Shown here: piece after piece, positions 57,124 through 64,000 of the stretch
How positions within the stretch are numbered: position 1 is the first letter of the stretch
Layout: every line of letters starts with the position of its first letter
Origin: Bartonella koehlerae C-29
GTDB taxonomy: Bacteria; Pseudomonadota; Alphaproteobacteria; Rhizobiales; Rhizobiaceae
Assembly (NCBI RefSeq): GCF_000706625.1
Contig: NZ_KL407334.1
Coordinates: 213,771 to 277,770, forward strand
Reading direction: 5' to 3'
Length of the DNA: 64,000 nt
Program-made: the position numbers and the translations under genes
Notes under the pieces: model-generated
Told to the model about the DNA's origin: nothing
What the model saw: the letters and a program-made list of their open reading frames with translations, nothing else
Database searches by the model: none

Positions 57124-57888
57124 TCATGGTTTTAAAGAAACTGCAGTTTTATCAATATTGAAAACATAACGTTTTTCATACACATCAACCGTTGGAGGCT
57201 TACGATTCTCCTCAAAGAGATCGTAGCCTTTTTTAAGCATTATCCAGAATTGATAATGAGGGTCAGAACTATGACGCGCCATGTTAGCAGCGGTCATACG
57301 GAAAGGGAAAGCTTGCAACTGGAATTCTCGTTGCCCACCTCTAAAAGCATCCCGTGCAAAAGCATAAATCTGTGCCATATTTTTATCGCTCATAGAATAA
57401 CAACCAGCAGAAAAGCAAGAACCGTGCACCATAAGATTGCTCCCTGTACGACCATGGGCCTGATCATACAGGTTGGGAAATCCTATATTAAAGGAAAGAT
57501 AATATTTCGAATAAGGATTCATTTGATTTGCGCTAATAGTATAAAAGCCTTCTGGTGTCTGAAGATCTCCTTCCTTATATTTAGGTCCAAGCTGACCTGA
57601 CCATTTGCAAATGCCATAGCGAGCTATCAGCACAAAAGGTCCTGAACGAGACTGTTTCCAAATTTCGGCAACATTTTCTTTCTTAAAAAACCGCATCATA
57701 ATCGGCGCATAAGGATCAACATTATACAAAACCATTCTATTTTGAATCTCTCGCGGAAGTGGCTGCTCAACTTTAGCACGAATAGAGGCTGGAAATCGCC
57801 CCTCACATGCTGTTAATATTCCAGTTGCAAACAAAACGCATATTGCAAGGAATCTTTTGAATATCATTTGAATAAAACTCCTATTCAT
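57124..57888 (-). CDS. YafK-type L,D-transpeptidase lipoprotein
   Basis: This 254-residue protein is a murein L,D-transpeptidase of the YafK group. It has a lipoprotein signal (basic start, hydrophobic stretch, lipobox ending LTAC at about residue 28) and a catalytic YkuD-type domain with MVHGSCFSAGCYSMSD, the conserved His and nucleophile Cys. Preceding this is a GDLQTPEGFY segment as in the family. It probably acts on peptidoglycan in the periplasm, possibly releasing or forming cross-links. Together with the YkuD protein at 34.4 kb it is the second such enzyme in the window. It is 16 bp downstream of accA on the same strand. Confidence 0.9.
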   Translation of the reverse strand: MNRSFIQMIFKRFLAICVLFATGILTACEGRFPASIRAKVEQPLPREIQNRMVLYNVDPYAPIMMRFFKKENVAEIWKQSRSGPFVLIARYGICKWSGQLGPKYKEGDLQTPEGFYTISANQMNPYSKYYLSFNIGFPNLYDQAHGRTGSNLMVHGSCFSAGCYSMSDKNMAQIYAFARDAFRGGQREFQLQAFPFRMTAANMARHSSDPHYQFWIMLKKGYDLFEENRKPPTVDVYEKRYVFNIDKTAVSLKP

Positions 57889-57904
57889 CCCTCACAAAAA
57901 CAAG

Positions 57905-58861
57905 TTATGCTAAAGAACGACCAATTTGAAGATATTTTTCCCAACGTTCTTGTTTAAGAACGTCACCCTCTTTGCCAGCCATAGCCTCTAAAGCGAAAGA
58001 AATAATATCACCCGTTGCATCAATCACGGCCTCTTTTTCTCTATGTGCTCCTCCTAAAGGCTCCGGAATAATACCATCAATAATTTTTAATTGATAGAGA
58101 TCTTGCGCAGTAATACGCATATTCATTGCCGCATCTTTGGCACGAGTTGGATCATGCCATAAAATAGAAGCAGCTCCTTCTGGAGAAATAACAGAGTAAA
58201 TTGCATGCTCTAACATATAAACTTTGTTGGCCGCAGCAATCGCTATTGCCCCCCCAGAACCGCCCTCTCCAATAACAACCGAAACAACAGGAACTTTTAA
58301 ACGCAATGTTGCTGCTGTTGATTGAGCAATTGCTTCTGCTTGACCGCGCTCTTCAGCACTTACACCAGGATAGGCCCCTGCCGTATCGACAAAAGTGAGT
58401 AATGGCAAACCAAAACGATCAGCCATTTCCATAATACGTACAGCTTTGCGATACCCTTCTGGACGTGCAGAACCAAAATTGTAGCGCAAACGTGTTTGCG
58501 TATCATGACCTTTCTCTTGACCTATGTAAGCGACTGCTTCACCTTTAAAGCGTGCGAACCCCGCTTGAATAGCCTCATCTTCAGCAAACTTGCGGTCTCC
58601 TGCCAAAGGTGTAACATCACTTAGCAATCGTTCAGAATAGTCCATAAAATGGGGACGATCAGGATGACGAGCCACTTGTGTTTTTTGCCAAGGCGATAAT
58701 TTTTTATAGATATCGCGCAATGCCGCTTTGGAACGCATTTCAAGACGCGCGATCTCGTCACTCATGTCAAGACTACTCTCTTCCTGAGAAATCTTTTTTA
58801 ATTCAAGAATTTTCCCATCGAGATCAGCAACCGGTTTTTCAAAATCAAGATAATTATACAT
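57905..58861 (-). CDS. accA: Acetyl-CoA carboxylase carboxyltransferase subunit alpha
   Basis: AccA with AccD transfers the carboxyl group from biotin to acetyl-CoA, the first step in fatty acid synthesis. The 318-residue protein begins MYNYLDFEKPVADLDGKI, as in rhizobial relatives, and contains VDTAGAYPGVSAEERGQAEA, GEGGSGGAIAI and VISPEGAASILW. The ATG at 58861 is preferred over the TTG three codons upstream. Order yafK-type gene, accA, xerD, then divergent aroK-aroB is conserved. Confidence 0.96.
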   Translation of the reverse strand: MYNYLDFEKPVADLDGKILELKKISQEESSLDMSDEIARLEMRSKAALRDIYKKLSPWQKTQVARHPDRPHFMDYSERLLSDVTPLAGDRKFAEDEAIQAGFARFKGEAVAYIGQEKGHDTQTRLRYNFGSARPEGYRKAVRIMEMADRFGLPLLTFVDTAGAYPGVSAEERGQAEAIAQSTAATLRLKVPVVSVVIGEGGSGGAIAIAAANKVYMLEHAIYSVISPEGAASILWHDPTRAKDAAMNMRITAQDLYQLKIIDGIIPEPLGGAHREKEAVIDATGDIISFALEAMAGKEGDVLKQERWEKYLQIGRSLA

Positions 58862-58933
58862 TGCACTCAACTTATTTGGTGTAAGTTACACATTTATAAT
58901 TTGCTTTATAACGTATTTTCAAAAACATCTTCT

Positions 58934-59872
58934 TTACCTAGCCTTCTGTTTATCGGCAAGTGGGTGATGTTCATTGACTAAACGATAAAGTCCTTCTTCC
59001 AACACATGTGTGTAAATCTGAGTAGTTGCAATATCAGAGTGACCTAACAAATGTTGAACAGCACGCAAATCAGCGCCATTTTGCAAAAGATGACTAGCAA
59101 AAGCATGACGCAAAATATGAGGAGAAAAACCACCACTTTTTATGCCTGCTCTTCTGGCGAGATTTTTCAACTCCCGTGCAACAACCTGACGAGCAATATA
59201 TCCCGTCTTTGAATGCGCAGGAAAAAGATAAAGACTTTCAGCATATTTTCCTTGATCACGCAAGTTTAACCACTGTGGAAGAACTTGACATGCTTTTTTT
59301 GATAACAGCACTATCCGTTCTTTTTTTCCCTTACCTCGAACCATAATAGTGTAATCTTTCCCGCGGATAGCCTGCACCGGAAGGCTCACCAACTCACTGA
59401 TACGGAGCCCTGTTGCATAAAGCATTTCAATCAACAGCTGCAAACGCAACGCACGAAAGTGAGCTTTGGACCCATAATCTTCTTGCTTGACTTCCAACTG
59501 CGCTAAATCGAGCAATTTTGTCACCATATCCTCACTGATAACTTTAGGCAAAGAACGTCCTAAACGCGGGGCATCAATATTATGAGATGGATCATCTCCT
59601 CTCAATCCTTCAGCATAAAGAAACTGATAAAACTGACGTAAAGTTGATAAACGACGTGCTTGCGAAGACACTGCAAAACCAAGCTTATGCATAAGCGATA
59701 AAAGACTAATTAAATCTTTTTTTTGTGCTGAAAAAAGCGAAACAGAGTGCGAATACAGTTCGTCTTGTGCCCATTGCAAATCATGTTGATAAGCAGCAAG
59801 CGTATGCTCACAAGCCCCTCGCTCAGCACTCATCATCTCAAGAAAATGATCTATCACAGCATTACTTTTCAT
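58934..59872 (-). CDS. xerD: Site-specific tyrosine recombinase XerD
   Basis: XerD with XerC resolves chromosome dimers at dif. The 312-residue product has the N-terminal SAM-like core-binding domain and the catalytic domain with R in ATGLRISELV, HILRHAFASHLL, GHSDIATTQIYTHV (nucleophile Tyr). It is intact, unlike the phage-type integrase relics elsewhere in the window. I chose the ATG at 59872 (MKSNAVIDHFLEMM); an ATG at 59950 would add 26 non-conserved residues. The ribosome-binding site is weak for either start. Confidence 0.93.
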   Translation of the reverse strand: MKSNAVIDHFLEMMSAERGACEHTLAAYQHDLQWAQDELYSHSVSLFSAQKKDLISLLSLMHKLGFAVSSQARRLSTLRQFYQFLYAEGLRGDDPSHNIDAPRLGRSLPKVISEDMVTKLLDLAQLEVKQEDYGSKAHFRALRLQLLIEMLYATGLRISELVSLPVQAIRGKDYTIMVRGKGKKERIVLLSKKACQVLPQWLNLRDQGKYAESLYLFPAHSKTGYIARQVVARELKNLARRAGIKSGGFSPHILRHAFASHLLQNGADLRAVQHLLGHSDIATTQIYTHVLEEGLYRLVNEHHPLADKQKAR

Positions 59873-60130
59873 TTCATTGATTCGCTTTTGAAGAAAAGTT
59901 CCATGAATCCAAAGGGACATCGACATACATATCCACAGTTGTTGGTTCAACCCAAACTACGAGAGCAACCATTATACTGAAAAGAACGGCAAGCAAAAAG
60001 CAAAGAATCATCAAAAATCTAGTCAACGTTGGCATAAGACAATACCATCCCAAAATACTTTATCGCTTATTATGCCTTATAAAGATTAACAGGAATTGAC
60101 TTTAAAGCGGATAAATGTCGAAATAAAATT

Positions 60131-60763
60131 ATGAAAAGTAATCGACCACAATATATTCCGATAACACAAATAAAAAATCAACTTTTATCATCTCTTGATA
60201 AACGAGCACTTGTACTTGTTGGTCTTATGGGTGCAGGCAAATCAGTTATCGGAAAACGTATTGCCACCATGCTCTGTTTGCCTTTCTATGATTCTGATCA
60301 GGAAATTGAAAAAGCTGCACAAATGACTATCACTGAACTCTTTAACGTTTATGGTGAACAGGAATTTCGGGCTCTTGAACAACGTGTTATTCTAAATCTC
60401 ATTAAAAACAGACCTCTTGTTTTAGCAACAGGTGGTGGTGCCTACATAAACGAAGATATCCAACGAGCTATTCATAAAAATGGTATATCCATATGGCTTA
60501 AAGTCGATCTTGATATCCTCATGCAACGTGTCTCAAAGCGTCCAACACGACCACTTCTTCAAACAAAAAATCCTAAAGAAACTATGCAAAAACTTATGGA
60601 ACAGCGCTATCCTATCTATGCAAAAGCAAACTTAACAATTAACAGTCATAAGGAAAGCCGCCAAACCGTAGCACAAAATGTTATACAGTCTGTACAACAC
60701 TACCTCGATACAGAAAATAAGGATAGGAATAACCAGCATGCAAACCAAAACCGTCACGGTTAA
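60131..60763 (+). CDS. aroK: Shikimate kinase
   Basis: AroK phosphorylates shikimate at O3. The 210-residue protein shows Walker [12 protein letters not shown] (31-41), [12 protein letters not shown] for shikimate binding, FRALEQRVI, the GGGAY loop and RPTRPLLQ in the lid. The N-terminus is about 20 residues longer than the E. coli enzyme, as in rhizobia. Its 3' end overlaps aroB by 26 bp, so the two are translationally coupled. Confidence 0.95.
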   Translation: MKSNRPQYIPITQIKNQLLSSLDKRALVLVGLMGAGKSVIGKRIATMLCLPFYDSDQEIEKAAQMTITELFNVYGEQEFRALEQRVILNLIKNRPLVLATGGGAYINEDIQRAIHKNGISIWLKVDLDILMQRVSKRPTRPLLQTKNPKETMQKLMEQRYPIYAKANLTINSHKESRQTVAQNVIQSVQHYLDTENKDRNNQHANQNRHG

Positions 60764-61871
60764 AGTAAACAAACACTGTTACGATATCATTATTGGTCCG
60801 AGTCTGGTTACAAAAGCTGCTTTACAGATTAAACATTCTCTTCACAGAAAAGATTTTCATCAAATGCGTTTGGCAATTGTTACAGATACGAATGTTGCAT
60901 CTATCCATTTAGAGACATTACAAGCAGAACTTACAAAAAATAAAATTTATACTGTTCCAATTATTATCGAAGCAGGAGAACAATCAAAATCATTTTCAAC
61001 CCTGCAAACTGTCATTGATAAAATTCTTGCTGCACGTCTAGAAAGAGGCGATTGCGTTATTGCTTTTGGGGGTGGTGTCATTGGCGATTTAGGAGGGTTT
61101 GCCGCCAGTATTATACGCCGTGGAATGAACTTTATTCAGATGCCCACAACACTGCTTGCACAAATTGACTCCTCTGTTGGTGGAAAAACAGGCATCAACA
61201 GCCAATATGGTAAAAATCTTATTGGTACTTTTTATCAACCACAATGCGTCATTACTGACACTTGCCTTCTTGACACACTACCACCACGTGAATTTCGCGC
61301 TGGTTACGCGGAAATGATCAAATATGGTCTCATTAACCAGCCAGATTTTTTTGAATGGCTAGAAAAAAACGGACAAAAAGTTTTTTCCAATGGTCCAACA
61401 CGAATACAAGCCATTGTCCGCTCATGCCAATTCAAAGCTGACATTGTAGCACGCGATGAATACGAAACCGGAGAGCGCGCACTCTTAAATCTTGGTCATA
61501 CATTTGGACACATGCTTGAAACAGCAACCGCCTATGACCCAAACCGTTTAATCCACGGCGAAGCCATAGCGATTGGAATGATTCTAGCATACCAATTCTC
61601 TGCTCAACTCAATTTAATAAACCCAACACTCACACAACGCATTGAAACACACCTTAAAGCTATGGGATTGCCTACGCAGCTAAAGGATATACCGGGTAAA
61701 TTACCAAATGCTGAAACACTGATGACTTTCATTGCCCAAGATAAAAAAGTTTCGCAAAATGATTTAACCTTCATCTTAACACGCGGGCTTGGTCAATCAT
61801 TTATTGCAAAAAATGTTCCACCAGAAGCAATTTTAACTTTTCTAAAACAAAAATTAGCGGAAATTAGTTAA
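60738..61871 (+). CDS. aroB: 3-dehydroquinate synthase
   Basis: AroB cyclises DAHP to 3-dehydroquinate using NAD and a divalent metal. The 377-residue protein has the NAD-binding [15 protein letters not shown] region, [28 protein letters not shown], and [12 protein letters not shown] with metal-binding His residues. I start at the ATG at 60738 (GGATAGGAAT just upstream); the longer in-frame extension to 60678 lies wholly within aroK. With chorismate mutase and tyrA also present, the aromatic pathway appears active. Confidence 0.96.
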   Translation: MQTKTVTVKVNKHCYDIIIGPSLVTKAALQIKHSLHRKDFHQMRLAIVTDTNVASIHLETLQAELTKNKIYTVPIIIEAGEQSKSFSTLQTVIDKILAARLERGDCVIAFGGGVIGDLGGFAASIIRRGMNFIQMPTTLLAQIDSSVGGKTGINSQYGKNLIGTFYQPQCVITDTCLLDTLPPREFRAGYAEMIKYGLINQPDFFEWLEKNGQKVFSNGPTRIQAIVRSCQFKADIVARDEYETGERALLNLGHTFGHMLETATAYDPNRLIHGEAIAIGMILAYQFSAQLNLINPTLTQRIETHLKAMGLPTQLKDIPGKLPNAETLMTFIAQDKKVSQNDLTFILTRGLGQSFIAKNVPPEAILTFLKQKLAEIS

Positions 61872-61931
61872 TTCATATTGAATATAATTGATTCGTTTTT
61901 ATACTTCTATTAAAAGAGTAAGTATGATGAT

Positions 61932-62242
61932 GTCTGCGTAGCTCAGTAGGATAGAGCACAGGATTCCTAAAAAAATTGGGCGCCTTAAGGAGAAATCCTC
62001 AAAGTGGATCTGCTCAAATTCGGGGAAAGCTTCATAGGAGACGAAGACTATATGCCAATCCCGAGCCAAACCTCTCCCGAAAAAGGGGAGGAAGGTGTAG
62101 AGACTGAACGGGCAGCACCTAAAAGGCATACGCTTTACGGTGAAGAGACAGTCCAGACCACAAACAGCTTATAAAGCTGGCGGTGAAAATCGAAGTGGTA
62201 TGAATCCTGGGGCCGCAGGTTCGAATCCTGCCGTAGACACCA
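61932..62242 (+). tRNA. tRNA-Arg (anticodon CCT) interrupted by a group I intron
   Basis: The two exons (61932-61968 and 62203-62242) join to a perfect 77-nt tRNA. Acceptor stem is GTCTGCG/CGTAGAC; D-stem GCTC/GAGC; anticodon stem CAGGA/TCCTG around TTCCTAA with anticodon CCT (61966-61968); T-arm GCAGG TTCGAAT CCTGC; discriminator A and encoded CCA. The intervening 234 nt follow directly after the anticodon's last base, the insertion site known for tRNA-Arg(CCU) introns of alphaproteobacteria. Ordinary tRNA scans often miss such a gene. Confidence 0.95.
61969..62202 (+). ncRNA. Group I self-splicing intron in tRNA-Arg(CCU)
   Basis: All four conserved core elements are readable in order: P (AATTCGGGGAAAGC, about 62017-62030), Q (AATCCCGAGCCAAA, about 62057-62070), R (about 62097-62112, TGTAGAGACTGAACGG) and S (AAGAGACAGTCC, about 62143-62154). 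The 5' exon end CCT pairs with TTGGG in the intron through CCTAA/TTGGG, giving the required U-G pair at the splice site. The last intron base is G (62202). A stable hairpin CCTCTCCC/GGGGAGG (62071-62091) lies between Q and R, and CAGCTT/AGCTG forms a P9-like hairpin near 62165-62180. It has no open reading frame for a homing enzyme. Resembles the small IC3-type tRNA introns. Confidence 0.93.
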
Positions 62243-62285
62243 TCGTATCAGTTAAATTATTCTTTCTGTGCAGTGAGGAAGCATT

Positions 62286-62681
62286 ATGAGAAAAACTTTA
62301 CACATTTTAGGATTTTTCGCCGCTTTAAATTTATCACTCTTCAACTCAAGCAATGCCTTCGCTAGTTCTTTAATCATTGAGGTTCCAGATGATCCAGAAC
62401 CAACAACTCAGACCATTGCCTATGAGTGTAAAGCCGGAACCAATAAAAAACGTGTTGAAGCGATTTATCTAAATGCTGACAATATTTCATTGGTTGATTT
62501 CAAATGGAACAGTGATCGCGTTATCGCCAGTAAGATCATTTCTAATACGGGAACAAAATATGCAGGCATTCAGTATATATGGTGGAAGAAAAATAACGAA
62601 GTCACGCTTTATGATCTTGTGCATGATCCAGAAGAAAAAAAACCTATCTTCTGTACAGATGAATCAACTTTATTATTCTAA
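62286..62681 (+). CDS. MliC-like lysozyme inhibitor, first tandem copy
   Basis: This 131-residue secreted protein has a signal peptide (about 1-26, ending NAFA). The mature domain has the MliC/C-type lysozyme inhibitor pattern: IAYECKAG with a Cys, ASKIISNTGTKYAG (the S.SGARY-like region), YIWWKKNNEVTLYD, and a second Cys in IFCTDE. It is not a lipoprotein, so it is probably free in the periplasm. AGTGAGGAAGC lies before the ATG. A paralogue follows after 17 bp. Role in resisting host lysozyme is a family-based inference. Confidence 0.8.
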   Translation: MRKTLHILGFFAALNLSLFNSSNAFASSLIIEVPDDPEPTTQTIAYECKAGTNKKRVEAIYLNADNISLVDFKWNSDRVIASKIISNTGTKYAGIQYIWWKKNNEVTLYDLVHDPEEKKPIFCTDESTLLF

Positions 62682-62698
62682 ACAACTCGGGAAATATT

Positions 62699-63091
62699 AT
62701 GAAAAAACAACTTTTTATTATACGATTTTTCGTCGCTTTAGGTCTATCATTCTTCGGTTCAATCAATACTTTTGCGAGTTCTTTAATCATTGAGATTCCA
62801 GATGATTCTGAGCTAACAACTCAGACCATTGCCTATCAATGCGATATGGAAGCAGGTAAAGAGCGTGTTGAAGCAACCTATTACACTGCTGGCACTATTG
62901 CGCTTGTTGATTTCAAATGGAAAGATAAGCGCATCATTGGTTCCAATGTAATTGCTGCTTCTGGAGCAAAATATGTAGGAGACGCATATATTTGGTGGAC
63001 AACTAAAAACGAAGTCATACTTTATGATCTCATTAATGATCCTAAAGAAGAAAAACCCATCCGCTGTGTAGAAGAAAAAAGCACAGAATAA
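62699..63091 (+). CDS. MliC-like lysozyme inhibitor, second tandem copy
   Basis: This 130-residue paralogue of the preceding gene has the same layout: signal peptide ending NTFA, IAYQCDMEAG with Cys, ASGAKYVG (closer to the inhibitor consensus than the first copy), YIWWTTKNEVILYD and IRCVEE with the second Cys. The two copies are clearly a tandem duplication, with conserved ends and divergent middle parts. They are probably translated from one message. Confidence 0.8.
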   Translation: MKKQLFIIRFFVALGLSFFGSINTFASSLIIEIPDDSELTTQTIAYQCDMEAGKERVEATYYTAGTIALVDFKWKDKRIIGSNVIAASGAKYVGDAYIWWTTKNEVILYDLINDPKEEKPIRCVEEKSTE

Positions 63092-63108
63092 AATAAGGCT
63101 GTTCCACT

Positions 63109-63522
63109 TCAAAAACCGCACTGGCTTTCATCACATGATATTTCTTCTGTTGCGGAGAGTTTTTCTTGTGTCCGACGCAATAAGAAAGCCAGCGGTTTTT
63201 CTACTTGATCTTCTGAGTAATGATGTCGATAAACCGCTGCCTGTGAAAGCAACATAGAAGCTACTGGTGTTGTCAGAAACAAAAAAAACATCAGCAATAT
63301 TTCATGAAAAACAAAACAGTGATCTACAAGAGTTGAATAAAGAAACGAAGCAATGAGAATGCTGCCTCCCCCCCAACTTATAGCCACTGAAAGCATATGC
63401 AAACGCTCATAAAAACTAGAAAAGCGCACCAAACCTATCGTTCCAATCAGTGTCAATCCTGATCCTAATATTAAGAAAACAGTGATAACAAGAGCAACTG
63501 TAAGCGATATCTCATCCTTCAT
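63109..63522 (-). CDS. Multisubunit cation/proton antiporter subunit G (MnhG/PhaG)
   Basis: This 137-residue membrane protein has three hydrophobic segments and the family's LTLIGTIGLVRFSSFYERLHMLS motif near residue 23-45, then LTTPVASMLLSQAAVYRH. It is the small G subunit of the Mrp/Pha-type Na+ or K+/H+ antiporter, which uses the proton gradient for cation export and pH balance. The tail after residue 95 is hydrophilic. It overlaps subunit F by 4 bp (ATGA-type). Last gene of the operon at the window edge. Confidence 0.9.
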   Translation of the reverse strand: MKDEISLTVALVITVFLILGSGLTLIGTIGLVRFSSFYERLHMLSVAISWGGGSILIASFLYSTLVDHCFVFHEILLMFFLFLTTPVASMLLSQAAVYRHHYSEDQVEKPLAFLLRRTQEKLSATEEISCDESQCGF

Positions 63523-63800
63523 TCAATAATTTCTCCGCGCATTAAAAATTTTGCCAAAGCAATACTTGAGATAGGACCTAAAAGCCCAATAATAAGAGCT
63601 ACTACAAAATAGATGGTTGTTTCTGAACGGATATCGAATGTAAGAAACAAAAAAATAGTGATTATATAAAGAGCATCCAACCCCACAACACGATCCTGCG
63701 CCCGAGGACCACGAATCAACCGAAACAGTGCGAAGATCATGGCCAGACTTAAAAAAAACTGCGAAAGGAAAATCCCCCAATAAAGGATCACCATACTCAT
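63519..63800 (-). CDS. Cation/proton antiporter subunit F (MnhF/PhaF)
   Basis: This 93-residue protein with three membrane segments contains the subunit F signature RLIRGPRAQDRVVGLDALY around residues 27-45. It overlaps both neighbours by 4 bp (E upstream and G downstream), the usual tight packing of mrp/pha operons. Confidence 0.92.
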   Translation of the reverse strand: MSMVILYWGIFLSQFFLSLAMIFALFRLIRGPRAQDRVVGLDALYIITIFLFLTFDIRSETTIYFVVALIIGLLGPISSIALAKFLMRGEIIE

Positions 63801-64000
63801 AAGAAAATCTCCAAAAGTAATTGCTCATACCGTTGTTTGATCAACTTTTGGTAATCATATCCGTTTTTTAAATTTAAGACATGAAGCAAAAGTTCACCAT
63901 TTTTTCTATTATAGGCAATCCAAAAAGTTCCTGGAGTTACCGAAAGGATGCAAGCTAAAAGAGCCAAAGCAGTATAGTTTTTAAGTGAAAGAGATACTAC
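63797..64000 (-). CDS. Cation/proton antiporter subunit E (MnhE/PhaE), 5' end outside window
   Basis: The frame is open from the window edge to a TGA that overlaps the subunit F start. The 67 visible residues include SLKNYTALALLACILSVTPGT, typical of MnhE, then a hydrophilic stretch (HVLNLKNGYDYQKLIKQRYE). The larger subunits should lie beyond 64000. Confidence 0.88.
   Translation of the reverse strand, partial: VVSLSLKNYTALALLACILSVTPGTFWIAYNRKNGELLLHVLNLKNGYDYQKLIKQRYEQLLLEIFL

Noticed and set aside
61899-62129. 76-codon minus-strand frame over the tRNA-Arg intron
   Set aside because: It overlaps tRNA exon and the group I intron core; the RNA explains the sequence fully.
1-64000. CRISPR array
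   Set aside because: No regularly spaced short direct repeats were seen; the repeats present are long, dispersed and diverged.
1-64000. Intact insertion sequence or prophage
   Set aside because: No transposase, terminase or structural phage gene was recognised; only integrase relics and unidentified fragments.

Overview
The window is AT-rich chromosomal DNA of an alphaproteobacterium of the order Rhizobiales. Gene content and order (J-domain/cobS/cobT/rpmB; purH/heparinase/rsmB/htpX; rpsP/chorismate mutase/ffh; accA/xerD/aroK/aroB), long non-coding stretches with decaying genes, and missing biosynthetic genes at otherwise rhizobial-looking loci point to the genus Bartonella. The species cannot be fixed by eye.

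Layout. 1-7.9 kb: end of a J-domain protein, cobS-cobT, a queuosine-precursor transporter, rpmB, and a SURF1 gene. 7.9-10.8 kb: mostly relic DNA holding the best-preserved integrase pseudogene and one DUF1127 mini-protein. 10.8-20.6 kb: a minus-strand housekeeping block (purH, heparinase-like, rsmB, htpX, rpsP, aroQ-type chorismate mutase, ffh, carbonic anhydrase), with a structured leader in front of ffh. 20.9-25.6 kb: the giant NAD-glutamate dehydrogenase. 25.6-30.4 kb: two frameshifted genes (DUF2125, GATase1), then hemY and a Mic60-like gene. 30.8-37.1 kb: tsaD, an EVE protein, an L,D-transpeptidase, a response regulator that lacks its phospho-acceptor aspartate, and a methyltransferase. 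37.3-43.9 kb: a TIGR02302 protein, lysA, an LptM-like lipoprotein, tlpA, yaiI and a YihY/BrkB protein. 45.4-50.7 kb: tyrA, holA and a Trp-type ABC uptake operon. 50.9-56.1 kb: tRNA-Gly, thiD, plsC, a D,D-carboxypeptidase and a shattered COG0523/CobW GTPase. 57.1-64 kb: a YafK-type L,D-transpeptidase, accA, xerD, aroK-aroB, a tRNA-Arg(CCU) split by a group I intron, two tandem MliC-like lysozyme-inhibitor genes, and the E/F/G end of a multisubunit cation/proton antiporter operon.

Two themes stand out. The first is reduction. Neighbourhoods that in free-living relatives carry hemC/hemD, argH or gpsA lack them here, and other genes are caught in mid-decay. The second is repetition. At least five plus-strand copies of one module sit between genes. 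Each has a conserved, foldable leader of about 165 bp followed by a ribosome-binding site and the decayed 5' part of the same phage-type tyrosine integrase gene. At least two more repeat families are present.

All calls come from reading the sequence and from family knowledge; no database search was run. Boundaries of relics and repeats are approximate.
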